Below, piece by piece: positions 44,510-55,719 of a stretch of 64,000 nucleotides of DNA. Source of the DNA: Sialis fuliginosa (taxonomy: Eukaryota > Arthropoda > Insecta > Megaloptera > Sialidae). A program made the translations under genes and the position numbers. The notes beneath the pieces are model-generated. The model saw only the letters and a list, made by a program, of their open reading frames with translations. It had not been told where the DNA came from and searched no databases. How positions within the stretch are numbered: the first letter of the stretch is position 1; each line of letters starts with the position of its first letter. The stretch covers positions 10,106,001 to 10,170,000 of the forward strand of contig OY540821.1 of the NCBI GenBank assembly GCA_961205875.1, in the 5' to 3' direction.

Positions 44510-46180
44510 AATTAAATACAAACACGATTAGTTATTAATATAATAAAAACCAAATAACACTTAACTCATGTTACATTTATACTCAGGCCAATCCATATCA
44601 AGTGGTCCAGAATTAAATTAAATGGTTGCATAGTTTGAAATTGCCATTATTTTACATTTATTGTTTTTTTTTCGCGTGACGACAATATTGGTTCTACAGA
44701 TCGCAGCATTTTTTTCACGAAACTAGAATATCTCAACTTCTACCACACCTTTTAACATAGGACTAAAAACAAATTGTTCAGAAAAAACATATATAAAGAA
44801 CTATACACGCGAATAGACTAACTAATTACTGATTACATATATTTTTTAAAGCTAGACATCTTTTTCATGTCATTTGGTATCATTGAAATTTTTATTAGAA
44901 CTAACATTTGATTACATTGTCCACCTCACCATAGATACAGTATTCATTATATATATGTATATTATTGTATATATACAAAAATCATGTCTCAAGGCAAAGT
45001 AGATAACAAGATAAAAAAGTAAGAAATTTCAACATCTTAGTTTTTGTACAATCAAGTAATATTCGGAGAACATTTTTATTTGTGAAATGAATATTTCTGT
45101 TTTTGGGATATTTTTATTTGCAAATAATGATGGATAATATATTTATATAAATACCTAACTCTCCTTTACTTTGACTTCTAATTCTTAAAAAAATCAGTAT
45201 ACGTAAGTTGTGATGTTTTTTACTTTCTTGTACGGATTTTTCATATCAGAATCTGATATGAAAGCATTGCTATTGAAACACGTGTAAGTCTAAACTCTTA
45301 CAATTTTTAAGGTTAGAGAATTTGTATTTGTATAAGAAAGTAGTGATGGAAATATCGTTTTTAACTATTTTCGCCACGATATATAATGGTCTATAGACAC
45401 TGTAACTCAAAAATGACAATACACAGAAGTATGAAATTTTATATGTAAAAACAATTTCCGATATTTGAAAACAAAATAACTACCGGAAACGGATGTTTAC
45501 TCTTCTCAATTTTAGAACTTTTCGAAAAAATTTTTTTAGGAAATAATCGTTTTTTCATTATTTAAAATGTAAATATTTAATTATATTTATAAATAAGTTA
45601 CATCAATTTTTTTTATTATAAATTAACCCAAACAATTTTTTCTATTCAAATTTAATAATAGAATGAAATATTTATATTTATAATAACGTTATATTACATT
45701 TTTATATTTTTATTGAACATCAGTTATCCAGAAATTTTTTTACGTATAAGAAAGTCACTTCAAAATAAAAACCGCAGCATTATTTGTAAACACGTTGAAA
45801 TAAACTGCTCAGTCCAAATAAACGTAAATATAAAATAAAATATAGTAAAGAAGGTTATGTTCTTATCTTATAATCAAACCACTGACTGTAAACATTATTT
45901 AGAGATAAAATTACCTTTACTCCGAGAGCCTGAAGCACTAACAAGTAGCGGTTACAAAAATACAGGAAATTGAACGGTGCCCTGTTTTTTATTTTCTTTG
46001 GATAACAATAGATTCATCCGGGGTAGGGGCATGAGTTGAATACAGAATAAAAACGTCTTCTTGGCTTGTTTAGGAAAAATCAGTTGTGATTGTGCCCTAC
46101 TCGCCCGCTCGTTCTGTTGTTTTGACACAGAAAGGTTGAACAACTAAAACATTGGTCTTCAAAATTGTATAACCCTAACA
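44510..46180. other. AT-rich unassigned sequence with one short palindrome
   Basis: TTTCATATCAG-AAT-CTGATATGAAA at 45239-45263 is a perfect 11-bp-arm palindrome. The minus-strand frame at 45952-46143 shows no known domain. No gene is supported. Confidence 0.4.
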
Positions 46181-46185
46181 ATTTA

Positions 46186-46580
46186 TACAGTGTATTCCAA
46201 GTTGATTAAGCCATAGGAAATTTAACATGGAGATAACCTTTGGTCAAATTTAACGATGTGTGATTGGTGCATTTTGAAATGCCGCCACAATATTTAATAA
46301 AATTGTCATTAGTATTTTGTTTTCAAATTTATATCTGTCAAAAAATATTATTATAATTTTATCTAGAATGCTTATTTTAATTTCATTAATGTATTTTATT
46401 CTTTATAAAAGTTCAAAACAAAATACTGTTGATTAATTTAAAATTTATCTGTTAGTTTCGAGGCGGCATTTCAAATTGCACCAATGACAGGTCGTTAAAT
46501 TTGACCAAAGGTTACTACAGCATTTGTAATTGTCCCCATGTTAAATTTCCTATGTCTTAATCAACTTGGAATACACTGTA
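46186..46580. mobile_element. TA-flanked MITE with 45-bp TIRs (395 bp)
   Basis: The left end TACAGTGTATTCCAAGTTGA, TTAAGCCATAGGAAATTTAA, CATGG is mirrored at the right end by CCATGTTAAATTTCCTATGT, CTTAATCAACTTGGAATACA, CTGTA, with very few differences. Inside, TTTGGTCAAATTTAACGA and GCATTTTGAAATGCCGCC are also mirrored (TCGTTAAATTTGACCAAAGG and GGCGGCATTTCAAATTGCAC), so arms reach about 110 bp. TA flanks both ends (46184-46185, 46581-46582). This fits a Tc1/mariner-type MITE. A fragment of a relative is at 19115-19176. Confidence 0.85.
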
Positions 46581-46586
46581 TATGTA

Positions 46587-47082
46587 TATTAGAGTGTTTT
46601 TTTTTTTTTTTTTCGGTCCCGCAGGTCTAAGTTTCAGCTTTGGATCAAAAGTTGATTGTCCCAAAATATCAAACTCATAGATCAAACCTGTGGACGGCGC
46701 AAACCGCGTCTTTTTCCCATTTGATTAACATGGGAAAAATTACTTTTTTACTTACGCGTGAATATCTCGTTGAAAAAAAAATTTGTTAAAATTTCTCAGG
46801 GGAATATTTTGTAGAGAATTAATTCATAAATCCAATCAATTTTAAGAAATGTTTGTTTAAAAATTATCACAAAAATTGGATTTTACTTTTTGTGATAATG
46901 TTTAAACGAACATATCTTTAAAAATACTGGATCTATGAATTGAGCACCGAAGATCTTTTTTGTAGGAAATAAATAAATCAATTTTTCAACGAGATATTCA
47001 CGCAGAAATAAAAAAAAGTAATTTTTTCGATGTTAATAAAATGGGAAAAAGACTCGGTTTGCGCCGTCCACAGGTTTGAATA
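46587..47082. mobile_element. Second copy of the CAGTAGGGTG foldback, right end truncated
   Basis: The left arm starts TTAGAGTGTTTTTTTTTT, then GATCAAACCTGTGGACGGCG, CAAACCGCGTC and CATTTGATTAACATGGGAAA. The right arm carries AAAGACTCGGTTTGCGCCGT plus CCACAGGTTTGA and then departs before the terminus. The centre is a hairpin of CACAAAAATTGGATTTTACT. Match to 34930-35469 runs through the whole length. It begins within 10 bp of the end of the preceding MITE. Confidence 0.75.
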
Positions 47083-47089
47083 AAATACG

Positions 47090-49010
47090 AAAAATTCTTT
47101 AACATTTATAATCCTAATATAAAAAGTACCACTGTTTTAGGAGCACTGACTTTCTCACTTTATTCGACAGACAATAAAGTAACTTTGGGTAAAGTAAATA
47201 AGAAAGAAAAGATATCTAAGTTAGTTGTATTAATTAATGTGGTTTGCACAGCTTGTTTTATTTTTGCTGATTTGTCTGCTCCTTTAATATTGTTACACGA
47301 TATAAATTAGCATTTTAATCAATTAAAATTCTGTGGCAGCGTTTACTAGGGACATAATGACATTGGAGAGCTAGATTTTTTTTTAACTCACATACATTGA
47401 TTATATTTATTTAAATCATTGATAAATCTAGATCGATACATACAAGCTGTAAAGCTTAAAGTATCGACTTGATTTTTAAAACGGGGTGGAAGTTTTGGGA
47501 GGGACAAAAGAAGTTTTTTTTTTAATGTAATAGGATACAATGTTTTTATTCTGATGGCTTTCATAAATTATTTACATTTACTTTTTTATTTTTTAGTTTG
47601 CATTATTAAAAAGTATTAAATGAAAAAAAATGTGACTTAATTATTTCGCCTTTTAATAAATTCATTTAATTAATTTCGATTTTTGATTAGAGATGCTCGT
47701 TTCCCTTGCCTCAGCTCTACCGGTTGAAAATATTTTACCTATCAAATTATTTATCATCCCTCTTATTATTTCGGAAAAAAACAGCTTGAAACACTTTATT
47801 AATTTATATTAATTTTAAAAATAATAATATAGAATTTAAAATGTTTGTGAAAATAAAATAAATATAAATGTAAATAATTTTTAAAAGCAATAAATATGAT
47901 TATATAAATAAAGATCGACCATAATAAATACCTTTAGAAGAAAAAAACTGTGATGTTTAAACATGAAAATAAATAAAATATGATGTAATGAAACATAATC
48001 CATAATTCATTTTATTTACCACGCATTTTTGTATTAACAGATTCCTGGAAATAAATTCATTATACAAAACTCAAAAACATTTGTAAGTGAATATGTAAGC
48101 AATTTCAAAATTATGTAAAAATATATAAATATCGGGTGGGTAAAAAAAACCTCCTAAAATAATTATCTTATAAAAAAAAACATTTTTTGCATCCATACCT
48201 TCTTTATTACTTCATAACTAAAACTAAATCAAAATAATTCACGTATAGAAACATAAGTGACCAAATTGACAGATGAATCAACACAGATTATCAGGGAAAT
48301 CCCGTAATAGCTGATTTAGTTAAATTACTTAATCAAGAAGTCAAAATTCAAAATTTTATTTTTGTAAGTTTCACCATTTTGACAGACGGATAATGGTCGT
48401 ATGTAATTTAGGGGTCTTTAAAACGTATAATTCCGTTGAAACCGCAAGTCATGTATGTATTAAAAAAAAGTTTTGAAAATTATCAAAATAAAAATATTAA
48501 ATATTTTTTTCAGCCTGTATATCCGAAAGCGGCAATGATTTAAAATAGAAACCGACTGGTAAAAAAAACAACGCGTATTCACGCTACAAAAATTCAATAT
48601 TTGCAATTATTTTGTAAACATTGATGAAACCACAAATTTACGATGTTAGCAGTAGGTACATTGTTAGTAAAATAGCATTAGCTTCAATACAGGCTTTGTT
48701 GTACTCGTGTTATTAAATATTTTTCGGAAATATTATCTCATAATATAAAAAAACATGTCTCCTTATTACATAACATTAATATATGCAACATTTTCATGTT
48801 AAAGTTATTTATTTTTTAGATATATTTTTAATGGTTAGTAAAGAAATAACTATATCAAATATTTAATAAAGTTTGACTTGTGTATTATTATTCTCTTACA
48901 GTTTTGGGTTTTAAGTTCACAATAAGATTTTCCAATCCTATGTGTACATTATACATTGTTATTTTTATGAGTTGAGTTCGAATATTGAACTAATTTTAGT
49001 AAAAGTTTTA
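47090..49010. other. AT-rich unassigned sequence
   Basis: About 1.9 kb with no gene, structured repeat or RNA feature that I can support. Confidence 0.45.
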
Positions 49011-49015
49011 TTGTA

Positions 49016-49223
49016 AGACAGAGGTTACACGATCATTCTGTCATTCCATTCCATCAGTTCAGTCCGTGACCTTGATCAAGATTGAGCGTGTAATGCATTG
49101 AATCACGGACTGATGGAATGACAGAATGATCCTGTAACCTCTATCTTACTCGCTCAGTCTTGATCAAAGTCACGGACTGAACTGATGGAATGGAAGTACA
49201 GAATGATCGTGTAACCTCTGTCT
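49016..49223. mobile_element. Compound palindromic element (~208 bp)
   Basis: The ends AGACAGAGGTTACACGATCA plus TTCTGT are mirrored exactly by ACAGAATGATCGTGTAACCT plus CTGTCT. The arms continue through TTCCATTCCATCAGTTCAGT, CCGTGACCTTGATCAAG. In the middle, a second partial copy appears (AATCACGGACTGATGGAATG, ACAGAATGATCCTGTAACCT, CTATCTTACTCGCTCAGTCT). The terminal module is therefore present three times in alternating orientation within about 200 bp. The element is noncoding, and no target duplication was read with confidence. Confidence 0.75.
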
Positions 49224-49229
49224 AAAGCT

Positions 49230-49690
49230 AGGAACAATTAAAAATTATATTTTGACGAATTCACGAAAACTTATATCTCTAGAACTAATAATCATATTGC
49301 AATAATCCTCCATCCCTCAAACCTAAAATACAATAGCATAAAAAAGGTAAAAGGATTTTGTACGTATAATCGATATTCAATATTTCACCCCCTTGTTATA
49401 ATAAGATTCGGCTGAAAAATTCTACAGGGGTGAAAAATATACCCCCTATCTCGCATAGAAGATATTTATGATTTTATATAATGAATAAATAGCAAAAAAG
49501 TAACAACATACGAAATTCTACGTTATTAGTTGGGCCAGAGTTACTACCGTGCCCTGATAATTTTAATAAAGGAAAATATTCTCGGCTTCTAGACACACGT
49601 TATATCTTCGTGTATAGTTACAAAAAAAAACTGACGTTTTAATGAATTTGTAATATGGTGTTGGCGCTGGGTAGAAAAATATACGTTAGG
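49230..49690. other. AT-rich unassigned sequence
   Basis: No gene or repeat is supported. Confidence 0.45.
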
Positions 49691-49697
49691 ATTTGTA

Positions 49698-49829
49698 CGT
49701 AACGGCTTTTTCCCGTGAACCTAGCAGTGGAAATGCATTTCATATGAGAGACACATGGTCCACTGTCGTATACGGTCGACCGTGTATCGTGTGAACACTC
49801 TCATAAGCACACGGGAAAAAGCCGTTACG
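49698..49829. repeat. Short inverted repeat, 20-bp perfect arms
   Basis: CGTAACGGCTTTTTCCCGTG (49698-49717) and its exact complement CACGGGAAAAAGCCGTTACG (49810-49829) enclose 92 bp. That interior holds further imperfect pairing (GAGAGACACATGG with a GTGTGAACACTCTC segment) and a GTATACGGTCGACCGTGTAT palindrome. GC content is well above the surroundings. The minus-strand frame at 49740-49967 overlaps it without a recognisable domain. Confidence 0.6.
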
Positions 49830-49952
49830 GGGCCGAATGAACGGGCTCATAAAGAAGAAAAAAAGGTTTTCTAATTTTACAAATAGCCAAACAACCTGTT
49901 TTTTTTTATAAAACCGATAAACTCGAACCCGTTTATGTGGAGCAATTACTTG

Positions 49953-50497
49953 CAGGGGTCGAAACAAGTTCAGTGTTCAAAAATACTGATTTTACTGACA
50001 CAGAAATCTAAAAATACTGACTTTTACTGACTATCTGAACCGAGTTAAAACATATAGGTGTTATGTATTAAAAAAATACTTTTATAATTATTGGCATCCA
50101 CCATCCCCATAGCCAACCCTTAGCACCTTTTTATTATGTTCATAACAAAAGTAACAAACATTACAATTAATTTTTGTTAATTTTTCTCACTGAACTTGGC
50201 ATAGCCAGTGCTAGGTTGAGATTATGTTATTTATACATATGTTACAATGTGTATAAAATATACATACGTTACAATTATATTATAAAATACCTTCTAAAAG
50301 TTGGTAATAAACAATTCAAATAAGTAAACAAAATAGAACATTATTTATAATTTGAATAAATTTTTTACGATAATTGTGTCGTTTTGAAAACAAATAGTGA
50401 GTTTTCACGATAAATAGAGCTCCGGATGTGAAAACTTTGAATGCCAAACTCAAAAAACTGACTTTTACTGATTTTACTGACCAATTTTGACCCCTGC
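49953..50497. mobile_element. hAT-like nonautonomous element with CAGGGGTC ends (~545 bp)
   Basis: The left end is CAGGGGTCGAAACAAGTTCA and the inverted right end is GCAGGGGTCAAAATTGGTCA. Both are followed by several copies of a TTTTACTGACT-type word in the matching orientation. The flanks share TACTTG (49947-49952 and 50500-50505), consistent with a decayed 8-bp duplication (6 of 8 positions). CAG termini plus an 8-bp duplication point to hAT. The interior has no coding capacity. Confidence 0.65.
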
Positions 50498-50600
50498 TGT
50501 ACTTGGCAGATGTTTTTTAAACATTATTTTTGTTAAATAATGTGATTCTTAAACAAGTCTTGCTATTAAATATAGTAAAACGCAATTCATATAATATAAC

Positions 50601-50785
50601 CGGTTCAATTTCTGCAAGCGGGTAATTCAATCTAAACCGGACAACACATACTCAACTACGACAACAATCAAACAAAAGAATAAAATATTAGGAAGCTCTG
50701 GCACGAGGAGCGGTTCAATTTCCCCAAGCGGGTGTCGTCATCTGAACCGGGCCACACATACTCTACGACAACAACAAGTACCGGG
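50601..50785 (+). repeat. 110-bp direct duplication
   Basis: CGGTTCAATTTCTGCAAGCG plus GGTAATTCAATCTAAACCGG starts at 50601. CGGTTCAATTTCCCCAAGCG plus GGTGTCGTCATCTGAACCGG starts at 50711. Both are followed by ACACATACTC and TACGACAACAA. A GGAAGCTCTGGCACGAGGAG stretch lies between the copies. Each copy also contains an internal CCGGTTCA...TGAACCGG inverted pair. Function is unknown. Confidence 0.6.
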
Positions 50786-50789
50786 ATCT

Positions 50790-51120
50790 CTACACAATAC
50801 ACACTCTAAAAGCAATGTGACCGTGTCTACGAACATTCTAAAGAATGAAGAGAAAAAAAATCGAATTGGTATAGAATTGAGTATACGTATATATACGTTG
50901 TATTCGCTATATGTGTACCTTATTTACTAAAATAGATGCCGTTCTTGTTGTATGAACGTATGTTTGTACTAAATTTCAATGGGTATGAGAGCAACTGATC
51001 AAATTGCTATGTCACATGATGAATATACATACATGTTAAATTAAATATGATTTTGATTGCTTTACCCAATATATTTTGTTTAATTCACGTTTACATTTGA
51101 TATATGATAGGTTTTAAATA
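50790..51120. other. AT-rich unassigned sequence
   Basis: No gene or repeat is supported. Confidence 0.45.
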
Positions 51121-51124
51121 GTTA

Positions 51125-51545
51125 ATAAGACCGTTCATTAATTACGTAAGTAAAATTGTTGATATTTTCGCCCCCTCCCCTTAAAGAAAATAGGGGTGAT
51201 TCATAAAATAAGTCACGCATAATTAATGCATTTCTGACCCCTCCCTCAACCCTTTTTCACGCTGCATCACATTTTGAACCCCCTATCTAATAATACAACA
51301 CAAAACCTGCTCCTTCCTTCCCCCCCCCTCAAATGAATGGTTATTTTTATGAACGTAGATAATTGTCAAAATTGATAATTAATATAGTTTTAAAAAAATA
51401 GAAATAAAATTGATATAGTTATTTCAAATGTAGCGTAATGTCCCGTTTGTTTGAACACGCTTCCCCCTCCTTGCATTACATATCATCACGCGAAGAAATG
51501 CCCCCCTCCCTCGTTTTTGCGTACTTATTTTATGTAATTTTAATT
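51125..51545. repeat. C-rich MITE-like repeat with TTACGTAA ends
   Basis: The left edge ACCGTTCATTAATTACGTAA is followed by a CCCCCTCCCC block. The right part has CGCGAAGAAATGCCCCCCTC, CCTCGTTTTTGCGTACTTAT and TTTATGTAATTTTAATTAAT, a diverged inverse of the left edge. Repeated C-runs (CCCTCCCTCAACCC, CCTTCCCCCCCCCTC) fill the interior. The shape fits a known style of invertebrate MITE, but the ends are too diverged to fix. Confidence 0.4.
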
Positions 51546-51549
51546 AATG

Positions 51550-52330
51550 TAAAAAACTTATTTCAACAGTTAAAACTAATTAGAATTAAAATATAAATAA
51601 ATTATAATATTTAATTATTTAATATTAAATTATATTATATTAAAATAAATAATAAGATAGAAACACCCTTTTCATTGATATGTACAATTTTATGGATCCC
51701 TCCCCCCCCCCCCAAAAAAAAAATTCTTAAGTAAAAAATAATTTGCTATGATAGTTGAAATATTTTTAAAAAATTCTTACCAACTATGCAGATAATATTG
51801 GAAGGCTTACCTGAAACAAAAAAAAATTAATAATAGATATAAATGTCCGGTTTCATAAACAATAGTTATTATTGATTTTACCAATGAGAGCCCTCGCAAT
51901 ACAGACCGTTAATAAACAACTATACATTGATAGTCATATGTTTCTGATGCAAACAAACTTCATAATTAAGAGTTCTATAGAGCCATATAATTAAAGTTAC
52001 CAGAAATTTAAACACATATATTAAATACATAATGAAGTTCTAATTCATGTGGGAATTGACAAATATTTATAATGTTTTAATCAACGTTTCTATTATAAAT
52101 ACAATATATTACAAATAAAAATAATTTTTTTAGAAAATCCTCAACCAAACTTTAAAAAAACATATAATAACTTTTTTTTTACTGAGAATCCGAAATTATA
52201 TTCGGCTATCAAAAGTGTGTGAACATTTTTAATTTTACTTTGATTGGGAAATTTCTATAGAAGTTCAATATGGTCGGTCCAAGATGGCGACCAAATTATC
52301 AAATCTTATATATGCTCTATGCGTCATATA
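51550..52330. other. AT-rich unassigned sequence with a poly-C/poly-A tract
   Basis: A CCCCCCCCCCCC-AAAAAAAA tract lies at about 51702-51722. AATATGGTCGGTCCAAGATGG near 52267 is an isolated GC-richer phrase. No gene is supported. Confidence 0.4.
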
Positions 52331-52336
52331 TGTATA

Positions 52337-52605
52337 TGTCGAAATTAGGTTAGGTAGGAGCTGTCACTCATCAAGAAGAAAAATAAGGTTCGGTTAAACA
52401 GATTTCTGTTATGACAGTCAATTTTTTATCTAATAGATTTTTCGGGATATAATGTAGCCTAAGTTTTTTTTCAGGATGCAAGCTATTTTCTTGCCAAATT
52501 TAATCAAGATCGGTTAAGCGGTTTAGCCGTGAAAAGGTAACAAACAGACAGACAGAGAGATGGACACACTTTCGGATTTGTAATATTAAATATAATAATA
52601 TTAAT
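52337..52605 (+). repeat. Repeat C copy with complete 3' tail
   Basis: AATTAGGTTAGGTAGG, CAGATTTCTGTTATGACAGT, TTTTCGGGATATAATGTAGC, TTTCAGGATGCAAGCTATTT, TTGCCAAATTTAATCAAGAT, CGGTTAAGCGGTTTAGCCGT, AACAAACAGACAGACAGAGA and CTTTCGGATTTGTAATATTA run in order. The body joins motifs of the header-bearing copy at 926-1080 with the tail of 28207-28412. Header GC motif is not recognisable at this copy's 5' end. An RTE-like 3' tail is the best inference. Confidence 0.7.
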
Positions 52606-52609
52606 TATT

Positions 52610-53210
52610 AATTAAAGAGCTACATGGATATACACAAACAAACTAATGCATTATATTGTACATTACGTTCGTAATACATAACCCATTTTTGTAAAGATAT
52701 GTAAAATAAGCAATAAAAAATCTTTAGTCATATTTCATTTAATTATTCCCTAGTTAAATTCACGTACATAAAAAAAATTATAATTCATTACGAATTAAAA
52801 ATTTTAATAAGAACCTGAAAAAATCCTAACCCCAATAAAACTCGCAGCAACGATAAAAAAAAACTTTACATAAAAATCCATGTGCGTCTCTAGTGTGAAA
52901 TAACGTAGTCCGTACAAGAACCTGTAAGTTACCTCTTCCCCCCATCAAAGTCACAAAGCTATTGTTATCGCGCGGTCGGGTTATCACTGCGCCCAGTGGT
53001 ACCATCATTGTCTACATTAGTGCAAGCCAGTCTATATGTACGGTGCAACATTTATGTATCAAATTACCAGTGGTTGTACATTAAAAATGCAAATGGGAAA
53101 ACAAATAACAACTAATTAAACTTTTCTCGAAATATTTGTATAAAATATTTTTAATAAAATCGGTTTTTAATAAAATTTGGTTTTTATCATTTTTACTCAA
53201 GGTAAATTAG
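52610..53210. other. AT-rich unassigned sequence
   Basis: No gene is supported. The minus-strand frame at 52826-53008 has no recognisable domain. Confidence 0.4.
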
Positions 53211-53224
53211 TAAATATGTATACT

Positions 53225-53320
53225 TTACATACCTTTGTTTTAACTCACTATGCGTGCTACTATCTATCAAAAATTCCAAGAGAACTGTCATATAAGATTG
53301 ATACCCCATTTGAAAAGGTT
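53225..53320 (-). repeat. Repeat Y copy 2 (minus)
   Basis: Inverted, it reads TTTTCAAATGGGGTATCAAT, CTTATATGACAGTTCTCTTG, GAATTTTTGATAGATAGTAG and CACGCATAGTGAGTTAAAAC. This matches the order of boxes at 62900-62990 and 24728-24832. Confidence 0.55.
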
Positions 53321-53324
53321 TATA

Positions 53325-53990
53325 AGCATAAACATATTTATCAGATAGGTTGTAATACCGAACATAATACTTTTTTTAGTTAAATTGTTTCTATATTTGA
53401 ATACAATAACTTTTAGGTTAATAAAGATGCTATTTCATTAATATTTCTCCCCATATGTTCTCACAGCAAACCCACCACTGCTATAAAATAAACATACATA
53501 TATATACAAATGTGTATTTCCACACATATGGCTTTGCTGAAGTACTAACAAATCCTCGAGGTATAATGCGCATATGTAGACATTACTTCAACCGGATATT
53601 GCTAAAATTTTGTATACTCTATTACCAACTGTATTAAAGTCTGTAAATACATATACATATTATATAATATTTATATAATACCTATATGTTCATTGTATTA
53701 TATTTATAGTTTATAATTTAATTTGGTATCGAAATAAATTTGGGCTGTATATAACAATAAAATTAAAATAAACAAATTCTCAGTAGAAAAGGGGCGAAAG
53801 GGACAAATCAAACATTTTAAATAGAACTACGCACAAGTACAAAAAATGTATTTATGTATAAGACGCTTGTACAGAAAATAGCGCATAAAAAACCGCTTAA
53901 ATGAAACAATAAAAAAAGTATTTCCACCCATTTTCCAAACTTTTTTTTCAACCACGTAAAAGTGAATTCGTGTAAATTAAACCCGCGTTA
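53325..53990. other. AT-rich unassigned sequence
   Basis: No gene or repeat is supported. The frame at 53455-53637 has no recognisable domain. Confidence 0.45.
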
Positions 53991-53999
53991 ATTTATTGT

Positions 54000-54292
54000 A
54001 CTTAAGTACATACGATTTTGATGATTTTGAAATGGGACAGTCCTCAAGCCAGACCCAACCATCCCACCAAGTTTCAATAATGTCGATTCAGTGGTTCATG
54101 AGTTATGCGTGTGACAAGGATTCAGGGGACACACGGACGGACGGACAGACAGACAGACACGGAACGAAAAGTGTTTGTCTTGACGTGAAACGGATAGATC
54201 AATTTAAAATTTTGAATTAGGAGAATATTTTATTTGTCTTAATCTGAAACGATCACAAAGCTTCTCGTATCTTCGATATTGCGAGGAAGTAA
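54000..54292 (-). repeat. Repeat Q copy 1 (inverted partner of 54808-54995)
   Basis: Inverted, it runs ACTTCCTCGCAATATCGAAG, ATACGAGAAGCTTTGTGATC, then TCCGTTTCACGTCAAGACAA, a (TGTC)n(CGTC)n microsatellite, ATGAACCACTGAATCGACAT, GGTGGGATGGTTGGGTCTGG and CTTGAGGACTGTCCCAT. An ATGAACCRCTGAAYCGATATTATTGAAA phrase next to a GACA/GACG microsatellite is typical of insect RTE-like tails. This copy is longer than its partner by two segments (about 50 and 55 bp). The frame at 53996-54220 is inside it and not a gene. Confidence 0.7.
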
Positions 54293-54299
54293 AAATACA

Positions 54300-54675
54300 A
54301 ATATATGAAAAAAATCGACTCATTTCAATTCAAATACAGTTAAATATCGTATAACTTATTTATTTAATACACTTTACCCAAAATAAACATTACCAATACA
54401 AACCACAAAACACGAAAATAATTTAATCTAGAATACAGACGAACTCAATATCGAGTCAAATTTCCAAAACGCATTTTCTCGCAGCACAATTTCTTTCCAA
54501 TTCTATTGGCATCTCAACCCCCCCCCCTTCCTCTCCCCCAACCCCCTATTACCAACAACCGCATATACGCACACGCACGGTGTGACTTGATGAAAAATAA
54601 AAATTGCTTATTCGCATAAAAGCCCATAGTAACACTTTTACAATATTTTGTAGTATAATACAATTTTTAACAACA
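54300..54675. other. AT-rich unassigned sequence
   Basis: A poly-C tract (ACCCCCCCCCTTCC) lies near 54515. No gene is supported. Confidence 0.45.
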
Positions 54676-54679
54676 TTTT

Positions 54680-55715
54680 TTAACAGTTTTTTAAGTCGGT
54701 TTTGATTTTTATATTCCTTAGAAAGTTTTAATTGGCTTGGCACCAACTTCAAAAACAGTTAAATTTATTTATAATATACTTTTCAGTGATTTTAGTAGTT
54801 TTTTGCTTCCTCGCAATATCGAAGATACAAGAAGCTTTGTGATCGTTTTAGATTCCGTTTCACGTCAAGACAAACACTTTTCGTTTCGTGTCTGTCATGA
54901 ACCGCTGAACCGATATTATTGAAATTTGGTCGGATGGTTGGGTATGGCTTGAGGACAGTTCCATTTTTAAATCATCAAAATCGTGTTTAAGGGGGAGGGG
55001 TGACATTCCAAAATATTTATTTTTTCAAGCTATCTCAGGAACGACACATGTTACGTGAAAATTTTATAGAATATTTTTTGTAGATCATTTTTCCTATAAT
55101 ATGGGTCTACAACGTTTGTTGTAAAATATTCCCTTACAAAGATTTATCTCAATTTATTTTAAAAAATCGTGTTTTGTTTTTCTAAATTATGTCATTTTAG
55201 CGTTTTAAATGTCATTTTGACGTTTGCATAACTTTAGATTTAGATTGAAATTGTCAAAATATTAAAAATATATGAAAAAATAATCAGGTGCGTCTTAAGA
55301 AAAATTTCAAACTAATATTTTTTAGTAATAGTGTATAAAAATTAAATGGTTAAGTAACCAATTCCAGGCAATTTATCTAAACACTATCGGTTTTTATTTA
55401 AATTGTTCAATAATTAACTACGTTTGGTGAATTTAGCACGAGGAAGCACTGTGCATTTCCTTGGCAGATGTTTTTCTAAGTCGGTTTTATTTTTACTTAA
55501 ACTTTTTTATTTTTCCCTTTTGAGTGCCGTATTTTCTAAGTCCATGGTCAGATTCTGGTAAAATTTATATGGGCCCATCTCGGGAGTATATTCCTACAAA
55601 CAAATAAAAAATCAATCAAATAGGTGTATATTTGTCGGAGTTATGCCCGAACATAAATATATACATATATTATCGAATTTAGAACCTCCACTTCTTTTGA
55701 AGTCGGTTAAATATA
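54680..55715 (+). repeat. Repeat B copy split by an insertion
   Basis: The left part (54680-54806) is TTTTTAAGTCGGTTTTGATT, TTGGCTTGGCACCAACTTCA, TATACTTTTCAGTGATTTTA, GTAGTTTTTT. The right part (55473-55715) resumes with TTTCTAAGTCGGTTTTATTT, CCCTTTTGAGTGCCGTATTT, TCTAAGTCCATGGTCAGATT, TATATGGGCCCATCTCGGGA, GGTGTATATTTGTCGGAGTT, ATGCCCGAACATAA and TTTTGAAGTCGGTTAAA. The uninterrupted copy at 59723-59965 shows that these two parts were originally adjacent. Between them lie about 665 bp that start with repeat Q copy 2. Confidence 0.7.
54808..54995 (+). repeat. Repeat Q copy 2
   Basis: GCTTCCTCGCAATATCGAAG, ATACAAGAAGCTTTGTGATC, TCCGTTTCACGTCAAGACAA, ACACTTTTCGTTTCGTGTCT, ATGAACCGCTGAACCGATAT and GGTCGGATGGTTGGGTATGG match 54000-54292 in inverse orientation. 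Two internal segments present in the partner are missing, including the microsatellite. It forms the 5' part of the insertion that splits repeat B. The rest of the insertion (about 55000-55472) is AT-rich with no recognised motif. Confidence 0.7.
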
Positions 55716-55719
55716 TGCA

